A DNA stretch of 64,000 nt from a virus. This document shows, piece after piece, positions 33,514 through 41,948 of this stretch. The stretch lies in IMG/VR virus record IMGVR_UViG_3300047510_001118, positions 124,001 to 188,000 of that record. One strand, written 5' to 3'. A program made the translations under genes and the position numbers. Position 1 is the first letter of the stretch, and each line of letters opens with the position of its first letter. Under the pieces are notes generated by a model that saw nothing but the letters and a program-made list of their open reading frames with translations, had not been told where the DNA came from and did no database searches.

Positions 33514-35003
33514 TTAAAAGTCTAGTAGTTCTTGGCAGCGGCACAAGCGGCCTATTAGCAGCCTTGATGATGAAAAAAGCATTTAATGATATGTCTGTAA
33601 AAGTAGTAGCCAGCGAAAGAATAGGAATTATTGGCGTGGGAGAAGGGGCCACAGAACACTGGAAATTTCTCTGTAATTTTCTTGGCATTAACATGAATGA
33701 AGCAGTAGTTCATTGTGGTGCTACTATGAAAGTTGGTATTGTGTTTAAAGATTGGGGTGTTCCAGATTATTATCATTCGGTATTTGATAGTTACGCTTGG
33801 AAAAATGGTGAAACATATCCCTTTTATTCTAAATTAATGGGAGATCGAGTTGACTCCATACAGTTGACCGGTCGAGGATCTAGAGAGCCCATTGTTCCCC
33901 TTGGTTGGGCTACTATGAAAGAAGACCCCGAGGCTAGTCAGTTTCATTTTAATACATTTAAACTAAATGAATATCTTCACAGACTATGTAAAGAAAGAGG
34001 TATTGAAATAATTAACGACGAGATAACAGACGTAGTTATAGAAGACGGTGTAGTAAAAGAATTAATAGGATCACAAAAACATTCTGCTGATTTCTTCATC
34101 GACAGTAGTGGAATGGCTAGGGTTATCATAGGTAAACTTGGTGCCCAATGGAACAGTTACGGAAAACATTTAATCACTAATTCTGCTATAGCATTTCCCA
34201 CTGAAGATACCGACGAGTATCCAATTTATACCACAGCCACTGCTATGAAGCACGGCTGGATGTGGAACACTCCAGTCCAAGGACGATGGGGTAACGGTTA
34301 TGTATTCTGTGACAAGTATATTGACTTTGATCAGGCACAGGCCGAGGTAGAAGAAAAACTAGGTAAAAAAGTTAATATATTTAAAAAAATAAAGTTTGAT
34401 CCAGGGACACTTGATAAAAATTGGATCAGTAATTGTTGTGCTATAGGTCTTAGTTCTGGGTTTGTTGAGCCTTTAGAAAGTTCAGCAATAAGTCAAGGAC
34501 TATTACAAACATGGTTATTAATGAATGTATTTCCGTCTTGGGGGAATTCTAAAAAATCTATTACAGATCTCTATAATAGCAAGTGTCGAGCAATCAGCGA
34601 AAACATTTTAGATTTTATAGCAGTTCACTTTATTACTCCTAGGGAAGATACAGAGTTTTGGAAATATTTAAAATTAAATAGATCTAAGTGGGTTCCTAAG
34701 TCTTTAGAAAAAAATCTAAAGAGTTGGCATAAACGAACACCGCTGTCGTTTGAGTTTGACAGTCAATGGACGTTATTTAAAGCAGAAAATTGGATTTTAA
34801 CTTTGTACGGTTTAGGTCTGTTTGATCTAGATGCTATCAAAGAAGAATACGAACTACACGACCAATCAGTTAAAGATTACGTCAACGGATATTTACAAGA
34901 CGAAATAGATTTTATAAACTCTCGAACTTATGTTTCCCATAAAAAAGGTTTAGAGATGTTTGTTGAAAATTTTAATAAAATAAAAACGGAATATAAATTA
35001 TGA
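33510..35003 (+). CDS. FAD-dependent tryptophan-halogenase-type protein 1 (altered WxWxIP)
   Basis: A flavin-dependent halogenase-family protein of 497 residues; PrnA-type enzymes are 510-540. It would use FADH2, oxygen and halide to form HOX, delivered by a catalytic Lys. Visible: dinucleotide fold VLGSGTSGLLAALM (7-20), GVGEGATEHW (42-51), Lys74 in ATMKVGIVFKDW as the candidate catalytic Lys, WMWNTP at 250-255 (canonical WxWxIP changed to WxWxTP) and VEPLESS with Glu320, equivalent to the essential Glu. Gene ends overlap both neighbours as ATGA. It lies first of three in tandem and is closest to the next gene product. The substrate is unknown; known viral halogenases accept varied aromatics. 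Confidence 0.88.
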   Translation: MIKSLVVLGSGTSGLLAALMMKKAFNDMSVKVVASERIGIIGVGEGATEHWKFLCNFLGINMNEAVVHCGATMKVGIVFKDWGVPDYYHSVFDSYAWKNGETYPFYSKLMGDRVDSIQLTGRGSREPIVPLGWATMKEDPEASQFHFNTFKLNEYLHRLCKERGIEIINDEITDVVIEDGVVKELIGSQKHSADFFIDSSGMARVIIGKLGAQWNSYGKHLITNSAIAFPTEDTDEYPIYTTATAMKHGWMWNTPVQGRWGNGYVFCDKYIDFDQAQAEVEEKLGKKVNIFKKIKFDPGTLDKNWISNCCAIGLSSGFVEPLESSAISQGLLQTWLLMNVFPSWGNSKKSITDLYNSKCRAISENILDFIAVHFITPREDTEFWKYLKLNRSKWVPKSLEKNLKSWHKRTPLSFEFDSQWTLFKAENWILTLYGLGLFDLDAIKEEYELHDQSVKDYVNGYLQDEIDFINSRTYVSHKKGLEMFVENFNKIKTEYKL

Positions 35004-36502
35004 TCGATTCTTTGTGTGTATTAGGTGGAGGAACTAGCGGGCTAATAGTTGCGCTTATGGCTCGAGAAGCCTATCCTAAACTAAAAATAACTATGTTAGA
35101 ATCTAGCAAGTTAGGAATTATTGGTGTTGGCGAAGGATCTACAGAACACTGGAAAAAATTTATCAATCAGATTGGAATAAATGTCCCCGAACTAGTTAGG
35201 GAAACCGGCGCAACATTTAAAATAGGTATTAAGTTTACAAACTGGCATGGAGACGGAACGCACTACTTCCATAGCCTCAGTGAACAGTTCGGCAGTCATT
35301 CTTTTAAAAACGGATTACCATTTACATGGTTTCAAATCGTAGGGGAAAATTGGGATCCGCTAGATACTGCTTGGAAATTATCAATGGACAGCCGTCATAT
35401 TGAACCTCTTCATGATATCCTAAGTCAATATCATTTTGACACATTTAAACTTAACGACTACTTACACAGGCTCTGTAAAATTAGAGGTATTGATATTGTT
35501 GACACTGAGGTCGAGGACGTCATTTTAGATGAACAGGGATTTGTTAAAGAATTAATTGATGTAAACCATACTAGACATGCCTATGATTTTTATGTCGACT
35601 GTAGCGGATTCCGACGTGTCATTGGCAGCAAACTAGGCGCAAAGTGGATTGATTGTACAGATAAACTGCCAATGAATTCGGCTATTGCTTTCCCTACAGG
35701 GTATACCGAAGATATTCCTAGTTATACTGAAGCAACAGCATTAACCAGCGGCTGGTGCTGGAGGATTCCAACACAAGAGAGATACGGAAACGGTTATGTT
35801 TTCTGTGATAATTTTATCAATGAAACACAGGCCTATGATGAAGTTTCAGAATATTATAAACAGTCAAACATCGCAGACAAAATAGAAATAGGAAGAAAAG
35901 TTAAATTTGGAGCAGGTTATGTTGACAAATTCTGGATTAAAAATTGTGCGATGATAGGTCTCAGTGGCATATTTGTAGAACCTCTCGAGGCTTCTAGTAT
36001 CGGCACTACTATACAGCAGACATTTATGCTATTGCCAAGTTTAATGTTCTTTAATCGCGACGAAGAAATAACATCTAACAAGTATAATTTTATGATGAAA
36101 AAAGTTTCCACTAACATCGTAGACTTTATACAACTTCACTATTTTACTCAAAGGTCTGATTCAGAATTTTGGCGTTGGTGTAAAAACGAACTAGTATTAA
36201 CTGATTTTAACAAAGAATACCTAGACTATTTTAAAAAGAATATGCCTAATGTATATTATTTTAATGATCCAATGATTCTGTTTAGTCATTTAAATTTTAC
36301 TCAGGTTATGCATGGTCTAAGATTATTCGACAACGATAAAATATTAAAAACTTATGAAAGTCATCTAAGTCAGTATACACTTGAAACCAATAATATTTTA
36401 AAAGATATTGACGATCAAGTAGCAAATAATGAAATATTTTCTCATCGCCAGGCTTTAGAAATTTTAAAAGAAAGATATGAAAAAACACACTATAAACTCT
36501 AA
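35000..36502 (+). CDS. FAD-dependent tryptophan-halogenase-type protein 2 (canonical motifs)
   Basis: A 500-residue flavin-dependent halogenase-family protein. The dinucleotide fold is VLGGGTSGLIVALM (7-20), then GVGEGSTEHW (42-51), candidate catalytic Lys74 in ATFKIGIKFTNW, intact WxWxIP (WCWRIP, 252-257) and Glu327 in FVEPLEASS. All residues expected for halogenation are present. It is a recent-looking paralogue of the gene before it: the same spacing of motifs, KLNDYLHRLC against KLNEYLHRLC, and GNGYVFCD in both. It has an ATGA overlap with the preceding gene and a 26-base overlap with the next. A free FADH2 supply from a host or distant reductase is required. Confidence 0.9.
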   Translation: MIDSLCVLGGGTSGLIVALMAREAYPKLKITMLESSKLGIIGVGEGSTEHWKKFINQIGINVPELVRETGATFKIGIKFTNWHGDGTHYFHSLSEQFGSHSFKNGLPFTWFQIVGENWDPLDTAWKLSMDSRHIEPLHDILSQYHFDTFKLNDYLHRLCKIRGIDIVDTEVEDVILDEQGFVKELIDVNHTRHAYDFYVDCSGFRRVIGSKLGAKWIDCTDKLPMNSAIAFPTGYTEDIPSYTEATALTSGWCWRIPTQERYGNGYVFCDNFINETQAYDEVSEYYKQSNIADKIEIGRKVKFGAGYVDKFWIKNCAMIGLSGIFVEPLEASSIGTTIQQTFMLLPSLMFFNRDEEITSNKYNFMMKKVSTNIVDFIQLHYFTQRSDSEFWRWCKNELVLTDFNKEYLDYFKKNMPNVYYFNDPMILFSHLNFTQVMHGLRLFDNDKILKTYESHLSQYTLETNNILKDIDDQVANNEIFSHRQALEILKERYEKTHYKL

Positions 36503-38027
36503 GGCAATAATTTTAGGTGGTGGTACTGCTGGTTGGCTAACAGCAATTTTCATAAAGCGTAACTGGCCCACTGTAGATGTTTCTGTTATAGAAAATCCCA
36601 AACAACCTCCCATAATTGCTGGAGAAAGTGGCACAACAACATTCGTAAGTCTTCTGCGTCATTTAAAAATTGATGTTGAAGATTTTATTAGGAAAGTCAA
36701 TGCTACTCCTAAATTGGGAGGTAAATTTCGTAACTGGGACAGTGTTGGTTCTGAATTTATTCATAGTTTACAGACAGATTATGCTCCGTGGCTAGACGGA
36801 TGGAACGAATACGTTGATGAAAATACTGAAGTTAATTACAGTCTGACAGCAGTTCGAGGAATGTTAGGACATCAAAGTGATCCGTATCTTAAAACTCTCA
36901 TAGGAAATAATGTTCCTATTGCCGATGCGTTATTCGCAACATATTTTATTAAAGAAAATAAAGTTCCTTTTGGGGCGTCTAGTGATATTCCTTGTATTCC
37001 AATGTGGCATTTTGAAAGTCGAGGAGCCGCGGGTTATTTTAAAAATCTCGGGTTAGAGAGAGGTATAAATCTAATCGAAGGCGAATATCAAAGTTCTAAT
37101 TTAGATGACCGAGGAAATATAACATCGCTGGTTCTTGATGGTGATAGACTAGTTCAAGGAGACTGGTTTTTCGATTGTTCGGGATTCGCTAGACTATTAG
37201 TAGGCAAAGTTTACAATGAAAAGTTAGTTGACTATACAAATTACTTTCCAGCAAGAGCGGTAGTAGCATGGTGGGACGATCCTTGTTATTGTGTCACTAC
37301 TAATGCTACAGCAATGAAATATGGTTGGTCTTGGAATATTAATCTTCGCCATAGATCTGGAAACGGTTATATCTATGACCCGGATCATATAACTCTAGAT
37401 CAAGCACTAGACGAAGCCAAAGAAATGTTTGGCCAGCATATCGAACCCATTGCTAATTTTCAATTCACTCCAGGAATGTTTAGAAAGGCATGGCATAAAA
37501 ATACAGTTGCTATCGGACTTAGTTCTGGCTTTCTAGAACCTTTAGAAGCCAACGGCGTAGCAGTAATTATTGAAAGTTTATATGCTTTACAAGATTATTG
37601 GAAACCTTTTGAAAAATCAATGCGGGAAGAAGCGATAGAAAGATTTAATGATCGTGTCTGGTACATAACAGAAGATATTCGAGACTTTTTATCTCTACAT
37701 TATAGAGGTCATAGATCTGACACAAAATTTTGGCTCAGTCATAAAAATGATGATTTTCGAGTGCCCCCAAGTCTAAAAGAAAAACTAGAAAACTGGAAAT
37801 TATTTTTTGCTAATATGGGGTCGGATCCCGAATGTCACGGATATAGCCCTACGGCGTGGCTTATGGTTTTACAGGGATTAAAAATGTTTGATCATAGTCC
37901 GATAGCGGCTAGCATGAAGAACTTTCTTCCTATAGGAAATAGTGTACTAAATAAGAATGTAGCCCGTTATAAGGGACTTGTTGCTCCATTTTGGACCATA
38001 GATGAGTGGATTCAACGGACAGCATAA
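36477..38027 (+). CDS. FAD-dependent tryptophan-halogenase-type protein 3 (altered WxWxIP)
   Basis: A 516-residue flavin-dependent halogenase-family protein, more distant from copies 1 and 2. It has IILGGGTAGWLTAIF (11-25), AGESGTTTF (48-56), candidate catalytic Lys79 in ATPKLGGKFRNW, WSWNIN at 284-289 in place of WxWxIP, and FLEPLEANG with Glu354. The WxWxIP block is thought to keep monooxygenase substrates away from the flavin, so its change here may alter specificity. The ribosome site is AAAGAAAGAT inside the end of the preceding gene. A CATAAATA late promoter overlaps its stop codon and serves the small gene downstream. Confidence 0.87.
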   Translation: MKKHTINSKAIILGGGTAGWLTAIFIKRNWPTVDVSVIENPKQPPIIAGESGTTTFVSLLRHLKIDVEDFIRKVNATPKLGGKFRNWDSVGSEFIHSLQTDYAPWLDGWNEYVDENTEVNYSLTAVRGMLGHQSDPYLKTLIGNNVPIADALFATYFIKENKVPFGASSDIPCIPMWHFESRGAAGYFKNLGLERGINLIEGEYQSSNLDDRGNITSLVLDGDRLVQGDWFFDCSGFARLLVGKVYNEKLVDYTNYFPARAVVAWWDDPCYCVTTNATAMKYGWSWNINLRHRSGNGYIYDPDHITLDQALDEAKEMFGQHIEPIANFQFTPGMFRKAWHKNTVAIGLSSGFLEPLEANGVAVIIESLYALQDYWKPFEKSMREEAIERFNDRVWYITEDIRDFLSLHYRGHRSDTKFWLSHKNDDFRVPPSLKEKLENWKLFFANMGSDPECHGYSPTAWLMVLQGLKMFDHSPIAASMKNFLPIGNSVLNKNVARYKGLVAPFWTIDEWIQRTA

Positions 38028-38030
38028 ATA
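38023..38030 (+). promoter_or_regulatory. Late promoter (CATAAATA) overlapping the stop of halogenase 3
   Basis: CATAAATA, then TACTG and a leader with AAAGGAGAA before ATG 38053. One mismatch to TATAAATA. It would give the 56-aa gene its own, possibly abundant, late transcript. Confidence 0.6.
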
Positions 38031-38052
38031 TACTGTTAAAGGAGAATTTACA

Positions 38053-38223
38053 ATGCCTACATATAAGATGATTTTTAGAGATGCAGAAAATCCTAATACA
38101 TCTGACCTACATATCATTGAAGATTTTTGCGAAGCAAAAACTAGAGAAGAAGCACGTCAAATTTTTGAGGATCGCCACGGAGTGAAGTATGTAGTCGCCG
38201 GTCCGATCAAAGTTGAGGAATAA
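38053..38223 (+). CDS. 56-aa protein at the end of the plus arm
   Basis: A small, highly charged protein starting MPTYKMIFRDAENPNTS, with a helical C-terminal half (EAKTREEARQIFEDRHGVKY). ATG 38053 has an excellent ribosome site (AAAGGAGAA) and its own late promoter, so it may be made in large amounts. It has one Cys, no Trp and no membrane segment. Function unknown. Being the only non-enzyme at this end of the island it could be a carrier, regulator or substrate; that is speculation, and a role outside the island is equally possible. Its stop lies 17 bases from the convergent minus arm. Confidence 0.75.
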   Translation: MPTYKMIFRDAENPNTSDLHIIEDFCEAKTREEARQIFEDRHGVKYVVAGPIKVEE

Positions 38224-38240
38224 TCCTTAATTTTTCTTGT

Positions 38241-38864
38241 CTAGCGTTTGAGTAGATCTCGGACGCTAGATATCTTTTGTAATTCCTGTTTAATAGCATC
38301 ACTAGTCCACTCAAAGGGCAAACCTAGACAAGGCCTAGTATCCCATTTAAGCCAAGCACTGTCTCCATCAGCATCGACATATTGTAAAAATGCCTGTATT
38401 TGTCGCTCGCTGGTTAAGGGGTTGCGCCAGTGTTCGTGTCGTCTACCACTGTAAACTACCATATCACCAACTTCTAAATTAATTTCGTGCTCTGTGCCCT
38501 GTTCATTTTTAATGTATATAGGCCAATCATCGTCTTTTTCTAAACATAAACTAACCGTATACTCACTGCTAGGTCTATCGAAGTGTTTCTGTAATTCAGA
38601 ACCCTTATAGTATATCCTTGCATAAGAATATGTTGGCCATAATCGTTTACCGGTAATTTTTTCAACTTCGGGTTGTACCCAGAGACTTAATGCTTCTATC
38701 ATTAATGGGCTGTAACGAGCAAATGTATTTTCACAGAGATCCGATAACTTTGCTCTGGGATATAGATGTTTACATGCAGTTTCCATCATAGAAAATTCTA
38801 AAGCAATAAACTGACATAGTTCTTTACTTAGAATGTTTTTAGAAATAACATAATCATTATTCAT
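38241..38864 (-). CDS. 2OG/Fe(II) oxygenase, HxD type (last gene of minus arm)
   Basis: A 207-residue oxygenase with a canonical facial triad: His94 and Asp96 in LQKHFDRPSSEYTVSLCL, distal His143 or His145 in SGRRHEHWRNPL, and Arg154 (SERQIQAFLQYV) for 2-oxoglutarate. The N-terminal half (ISKNILSKELCQFIALEFS) matches the prolyl-hydroxylase-like entry helix. It is the last of 14 genes read from the 47.86 kb promoter, and its start overlaps the upstream stop as ATGA. There is no clear terminator between it and the convergent plus arm. Confidence 0.85.
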   Translation of the reverse strand: MNNDYVISKNILSKELCQFIALEFSMMETACKHLYPRAKLSDLCENTFARYSPLMIEALSLWVQPEVEKITGKRLWPTYSYARIYYKGSELQKHFDRPSSEYTVSLCLEKDDDWPIYIKNEQGTEHEINLEVGDMVVYSGRRHEHWRNPLTSERQIQAFLQYVDADGDSAWLKWDTRPCLGLPFEWTSDAIKQELQKISSVRDLLKR

Positions 38865-39415
38865 AGTACTGGCACCAATGACATGTCCACAAAGGGACGC
38901 TCAATATAATTTCGAATATAAGGACTCTGCGGTAAAGTATGTATATCAAATCCAATAGTAGTCCTATAACCGTCAAACGGCTCTAATACTTCAACTTTAT
39001 GTTTTCTCGTTCCTGGACCAAGATAAATTTGTCCAGGTTTATTTTCTATTACATAATCCTCAAACACAGTATTTGTTTTTTTTGGATCTAATGATATGTA
39101 GCCGTGATATGCGTAACCATGTTCATGCCAATCTAATACTGTGTCTGGTCTATGATAGTTAATCCACGACTGCATCCAAAGTGGCCGACCCTGTCCTAGG
39201 TGATGTCTTATTAAAGAACATAATTCTTTATATAACCCATAAAAAGCAGTACTAGGAGCAGTTAATACAAAAATATTATACTTGGTATAGTCCCAGGTAG
39301 AATTACCTTCCGGAAATAATCTTTTAAAATTTGTATGTGCTTGTTCTATGTCGTCAAACAGTTGTTTTTGATTGTCAATGATATATTGACTTTGGTATAA
39401 TATATAGTTGTTCAT
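38861..39415 (-). CDS. 2OG/Fe(II) oxygenase-type protein, HxH variant
   Basis: A 184-residue protein. The fingerprint is WMQSWINYHRP (80-90), DWHEHGYAYHGYISL with His97 and His99, GPGTRKHKVEV with His139, and Arg151 in GYRTTIGFDIH. The beta-helix order matches the other short oxygenases here, but the sequence is divergent, and His104 is an additional possible ligand. It overlaps both neighbours by 4 bases. Enzymatic activity is inferred only. Confidence 0.75.
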   Translation of the reverse strand: MNNYILYQSQYIIDNQKQLFDDIEQAHTNFKRLFPEGNSTWDYTKYNIFVLTAPSTAFYGLYKELCSLIRHHLGQGRPLWMQSWINYHRPDTVLDWHEHGYAYHGYISLDPKKTNTVFEDYVIENKPGQIYLGPGTRKHKVEVLEPFDGYRTTIGFDIHTLPQSPYIRNYIERPFVDMSLVPVL

Positions 39416-40020
39416 AATAATACCTTGCCTAGATTTATATTGATTACCATTCTATATTTTGATTCCTTGGCATATGATGAAGTGTGATAATATTTTCCTG
39501 GAAAAATAAGAATTTTACCTTTCTTAGGTGTAACTATATGTTTTATAGTAAAGTTATTTTCTTTGATAGCCTGTATATCTTTGTTTCCGCTATCGTAGTC
39601 TTCATTTACTTCATTAAAAATTACAGTGTCGCCGTCTGAATCATTGACATAATAGATAGCATTGTAATGAGGGAAATAACTGTCAATATGTGGCATGTGC
39701 CAGTTAAGACTACTGTTAGGATTAGACAATGTAAGATTTGCTCTCATTCTTATTAAACGATTAAATGGTACATTGGCTCGGCTTGTTATACTTAAAACTA
39801 AAGGATACACTAGATCAAAGTACTGACTAGTTTTTTCATTTTGTTCAAAGAAAAAATGATTAAAGCCTGCGTGATTGTCCTTGTTGTTTAAAAAACATTC
39901 ATCTCCGGAAACCATGTTAGGATTGAAGACCCAGGGAAAATTAAAACTAGTCATTAGATCTAGTAGGTGATTTTGATAATCAACAGGAATAATATTTTCT
40001 ATTTCTATAATGTCATTCAT
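39412..40020 (-). CDS. 2OG/Fe(II) oxygenase, HxD type
   Basis: A 202-residue oxygenase with a complete set of residues: His111 and Asp113 in WHMPHIDSYFPHYNAIYYV, distal His179 in KGKILIFPGKYYHTSS, and Arg190 in KYRMVININLG. The DGDTVIF strand between them is typical. It is related to the gene product at 41941-42519 (shared PHxD, DGDTxIF and KGKILxF blocks), so the two are probably paralogues by duplication within the arm. The start overlaps the preceding stop by 8 bases. Confidence 0.86.
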   Translation of the reverse strand: MNDIIEIENIIPVDYQNHLLDLMTSFNFPWVFNPNMVSGDECFLNNKDNHAGFNHFFFEQNEKTSQYFDLVYPLVLSITSRANVPFNRLIRMRANLTLSNPNSSLNWHMPHIDSYFPHYNAIYYVNDSDGDTVIFNEVNEDYDSGNKDIQAIKENNFTIKHIVTPKKGKILIFPGKYYHTSSYAKESKYRMVININLGKVLL

Positions 40021-40636
40021 AAATTTTACCGAGGTTTCCTGAAATTGAAATCCTATAATCGTCTGAACTACTAAATGGATAAACTGTATGCTGTAAGCAC
40101 GAAGGAAACAAAAATATTGTGCCTTCGTAGGTTCGATCTACTGGAAATTCTGCTTCTCGTATTTCTCCAAATATATTAGTGTATATAAAAGAAAACATTC
40201 CTGCTCTGGGCATATTTGATTTTTTTACATGTTTCGTTGATAATTCGTCATCGATATCGTAAGGAACTTGAATCCAAATAGCAAAACTAAATGCTCCATC
40301 GTGACCGTGTATGGGATTAAACTCGTGTTTCTTTTGTAGATTAACCCAGTAATTAGTTAATTTTAAATTGTCTGCTCTTAGATCTTTAGCAGTGTTTGTA
40401 ATTCCCCAGCCAGTGTTATATGCCCTGGCTAGATCAACTAAAAATGTTTCAAGTTCTTCTTTATTTTTTTCTAGTTTATATTCTAGTTCTATGTTGCCAG
40501 CAAGGTTGCTGTTAAAATCCGCAGTTGACGAATTTCTTAATTCTTCAATTTCCGTTTTTAATTTTAAAAACAGTTCATCTGGAACTTTTGCTCTTATAAA
40601 TCCATAATTAGAAAAATTACCGTACATTAGACTCAT
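40013..40636 (-). CDS. 2OG/Fe(II) oxygenase-type protein, HxH variant
   Basis: A 207-residue protein with NYWVNL (95-100), HGHDGAFSFAIWIQVP with His110 and His112, a long inserted loop (about 127-165), then GTIFLFPSCLQHTVYP with His183 and Arg195 in DYRISISGNLG. Asp113 follows the second His and could act as the acidic ligand if the site is shifted. It overlaps its neighbours by 4 and 8 bases. Target unknown. Confidence 0.78.
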   Translation of the reverse strand: MSLMYGNFSNYGFIRAKVPDELFLKLKTEIEELRNSSTADFNSNLAGNIELEYKLEKNKEELETFLVDLARAYNTGWGITNTAKDLRADNLKLTNYWVNLQKKHEFNPIHGHDGAFSFAIWIQVPYDIDDELSTKHVKKSNMPRAGMFSFIYTNIFGEIREAEFPVDRTYEGTIFLFPSCLQHTVYPFSSSDDYRISISGNLGKIYE

Positions 40637-41244
40637 TGTGCTGTTCCAAAAAATGTTATTGTTAATCTAGACGTTTCGATGGTATCACCGAAATAATTTT
40701 CTGCGCTGTGCCACTGATACGGAGCAAACATCACACACCTGTTATACACATTCTCAATATACATATTTTTCTTAAATAATTCTCTCTGTTGTTCTTTAAA
40801 TTTAAGATATTTTTTTAAATCCTGTGTTGTATTTTCTTCAAAAGATAATTTAGCATAGTTTTGATCATCATCATTGATCTTAGTGAAAAATGAAATACCA
40901 GAATCTTTTGGTGGATGTGGATTCAGAAATATGACTCCCGCTACATTATAGTTAGGCTCATCTTGGTGTATCCATCCTTTTCCATAGGTATTGTTAACCA
41001 AGGCAAAGTTAGTTTTTAGATGTAAAAAATTTTGTTTAGCGTGTATATGATTAATCAGTTTAGTAGCCAACGAATGAAAAAGATTTTCATTTAATTCGTT
41101 AATAGGTTTAGTTCTAGTACCTGGCCATGTTTTATATTCGTCAATATTGTATTCTTGTTTAAGAGCATAATGCCTCCATAGATCACCGGATTCGAAAAAG
41201 TTATCTATAACCTTTATTGGCTGTGATATAGGTATGTGCTTCAT
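40633..41244 (-). CDS. 2OG/Fe(II) oxygenase-like protein, DUF6445-type, copy 1
   Basis: A 203-residue protein with His93 and Asp95 in KGWIHQDEPNYNVAGVIFL, distal His179 in YNRCVMFAPYQWHSAENYFG and Arg193 in SRLTITFF, fitting a 2OG oxygenase fold. Residues 36-46 (EYKTWPGTRTK) and the WHSAENYFG signature are shared with the next gene product. From memory this is the type called DUF6445, which in some bacteria also lies next to tryptophan halogenases and cupin-like genes; not checked here. The ATGA overlap with the upstream paralogue implies coupled synthesis. Confidence 0.8.
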   Translation of the reverse strand: MKHIPISQPIKVIDNFFESGDLWRHYALKQEYNIDEYKTWPGTRTKPINELNENLFHSLATKLINHIHAKQNFLHLKTNFALVNNTYGKGWIHQDEPNYNVAGVIFLNPHPPKDSGISFFTKINDDDQNYAKLSFEENTTQDLKKYLKFKEQQRELFKKNMYIENVYNRCVMFAPYQWHSAENYFGDTIETSRLTITFFGTAQ

Positions 41245-41948
41245 ACTGCCCTCGCAAAAAATACCTGTGTAAGTCTAGCCGTAGTATGTGAATTTCCAAA
41301 GAAGTTTTCGGCACTGTGCCAGTTGCGAGGATCGAAAATAATACATCTATTATAAACGCTTTCCATCGTAACTGAAGGTGTAAAGTGAGAAATTTGTTCT
41401 TTTCTATATTTTTCGTACTGTGCTCGTTCCTCGGGACTGGCTACTAAAACATCATTCATAAAAATTTCTGTGTAAAGATCTCCGTTAAAATCGGTTTGAT
41501 CTTCGTAGATGACAGTGCCACTGCCCAGCGGGCTGTCTTGATTTAAATAGACAACACCTGCGATATTTAATTTAGGATCGTCATCGTGGACCCATCCGCG
41601 TCCATAGGATTCCTCGATAACTTGAAATCCGGTTTGTAGTTCTAAAAATTCTGTATATCCGTAGTCTTTGAGTATTATCAGTAGTTTCCTCATAAACATT
41701 TCAAAGAAATCTCGATTTACAGTATGTAACAAATCAGTTCTAAGTCCGGGCCAACTGCCGCGTTCTCCTTTAAAAAATTTCTGATCCAGAGCAAATTCTC
41801 TAACTAGATCCGGGTCTTCGTAAAAGTTATCAAAGACCATCGTGGGCAAGTATGGATAGACAAAACGATTCTTAATGCCCGATCCTTCGATGAATCTGCC
41901 ACTACTTTTATTCATTTCGATCAGTTTATTAATGTATGCCTTATCCAT
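41241..41948 (-). CDS. 2OG/Fe(II) oxygenase-like protein, DUF6445-type, copy 2
   Basis: A 235-residue paralogue of the preceding entry. The matching blocks are SWPGLRTD (65-72), GRGWVHDDDPKLNIAGVVYL with His121 and Asp123, YNRCIIFDPRNWHSAENFFG with His211, and Arg225 in ARLTQVFF. It is about 30 residues longer at the N-terminus, where the preceding gene product lacks the MDKAYINKLIEMNKSSGRF segment. Tandem duplication within the operon is the simplest origin; divergence outside the active-site blocks suggests different substrates. It overlaps the upstream gene by 8 bases. Confidence 0.8.
   Translation of the reverse strand: MDKAYINKLIEMNKSSGRFIEGSGIKNRFVYPYLPTMVFDNFYEDPDLVREFALDQKFFKGERGSWPGLRTDLLHTVNRDFFEMFMRKLLIILKDYGYTEFLELQTGFQVIEESYGRGWVHDDDPKLNIAGVVYLNQDSPLGSGTVIYEDQTDFNGDLYTEIFMNDVLVASPEERAQYEKYRKEQISHFTPSVTMESVYNRCIIFDPRNWHSAENFFGNSHTTARLTQVFFARAV

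Noticed and set aside
33510-38027. Plain FAD monooxygenases or lycopene-cyclase-type enzymes in place of halogenases
   Set aside because: All copies keep the halogenase-specific Lys in the ATxK/KFxNW block and the Glu of the EPLE block, which ordinary monooxygenases lack.
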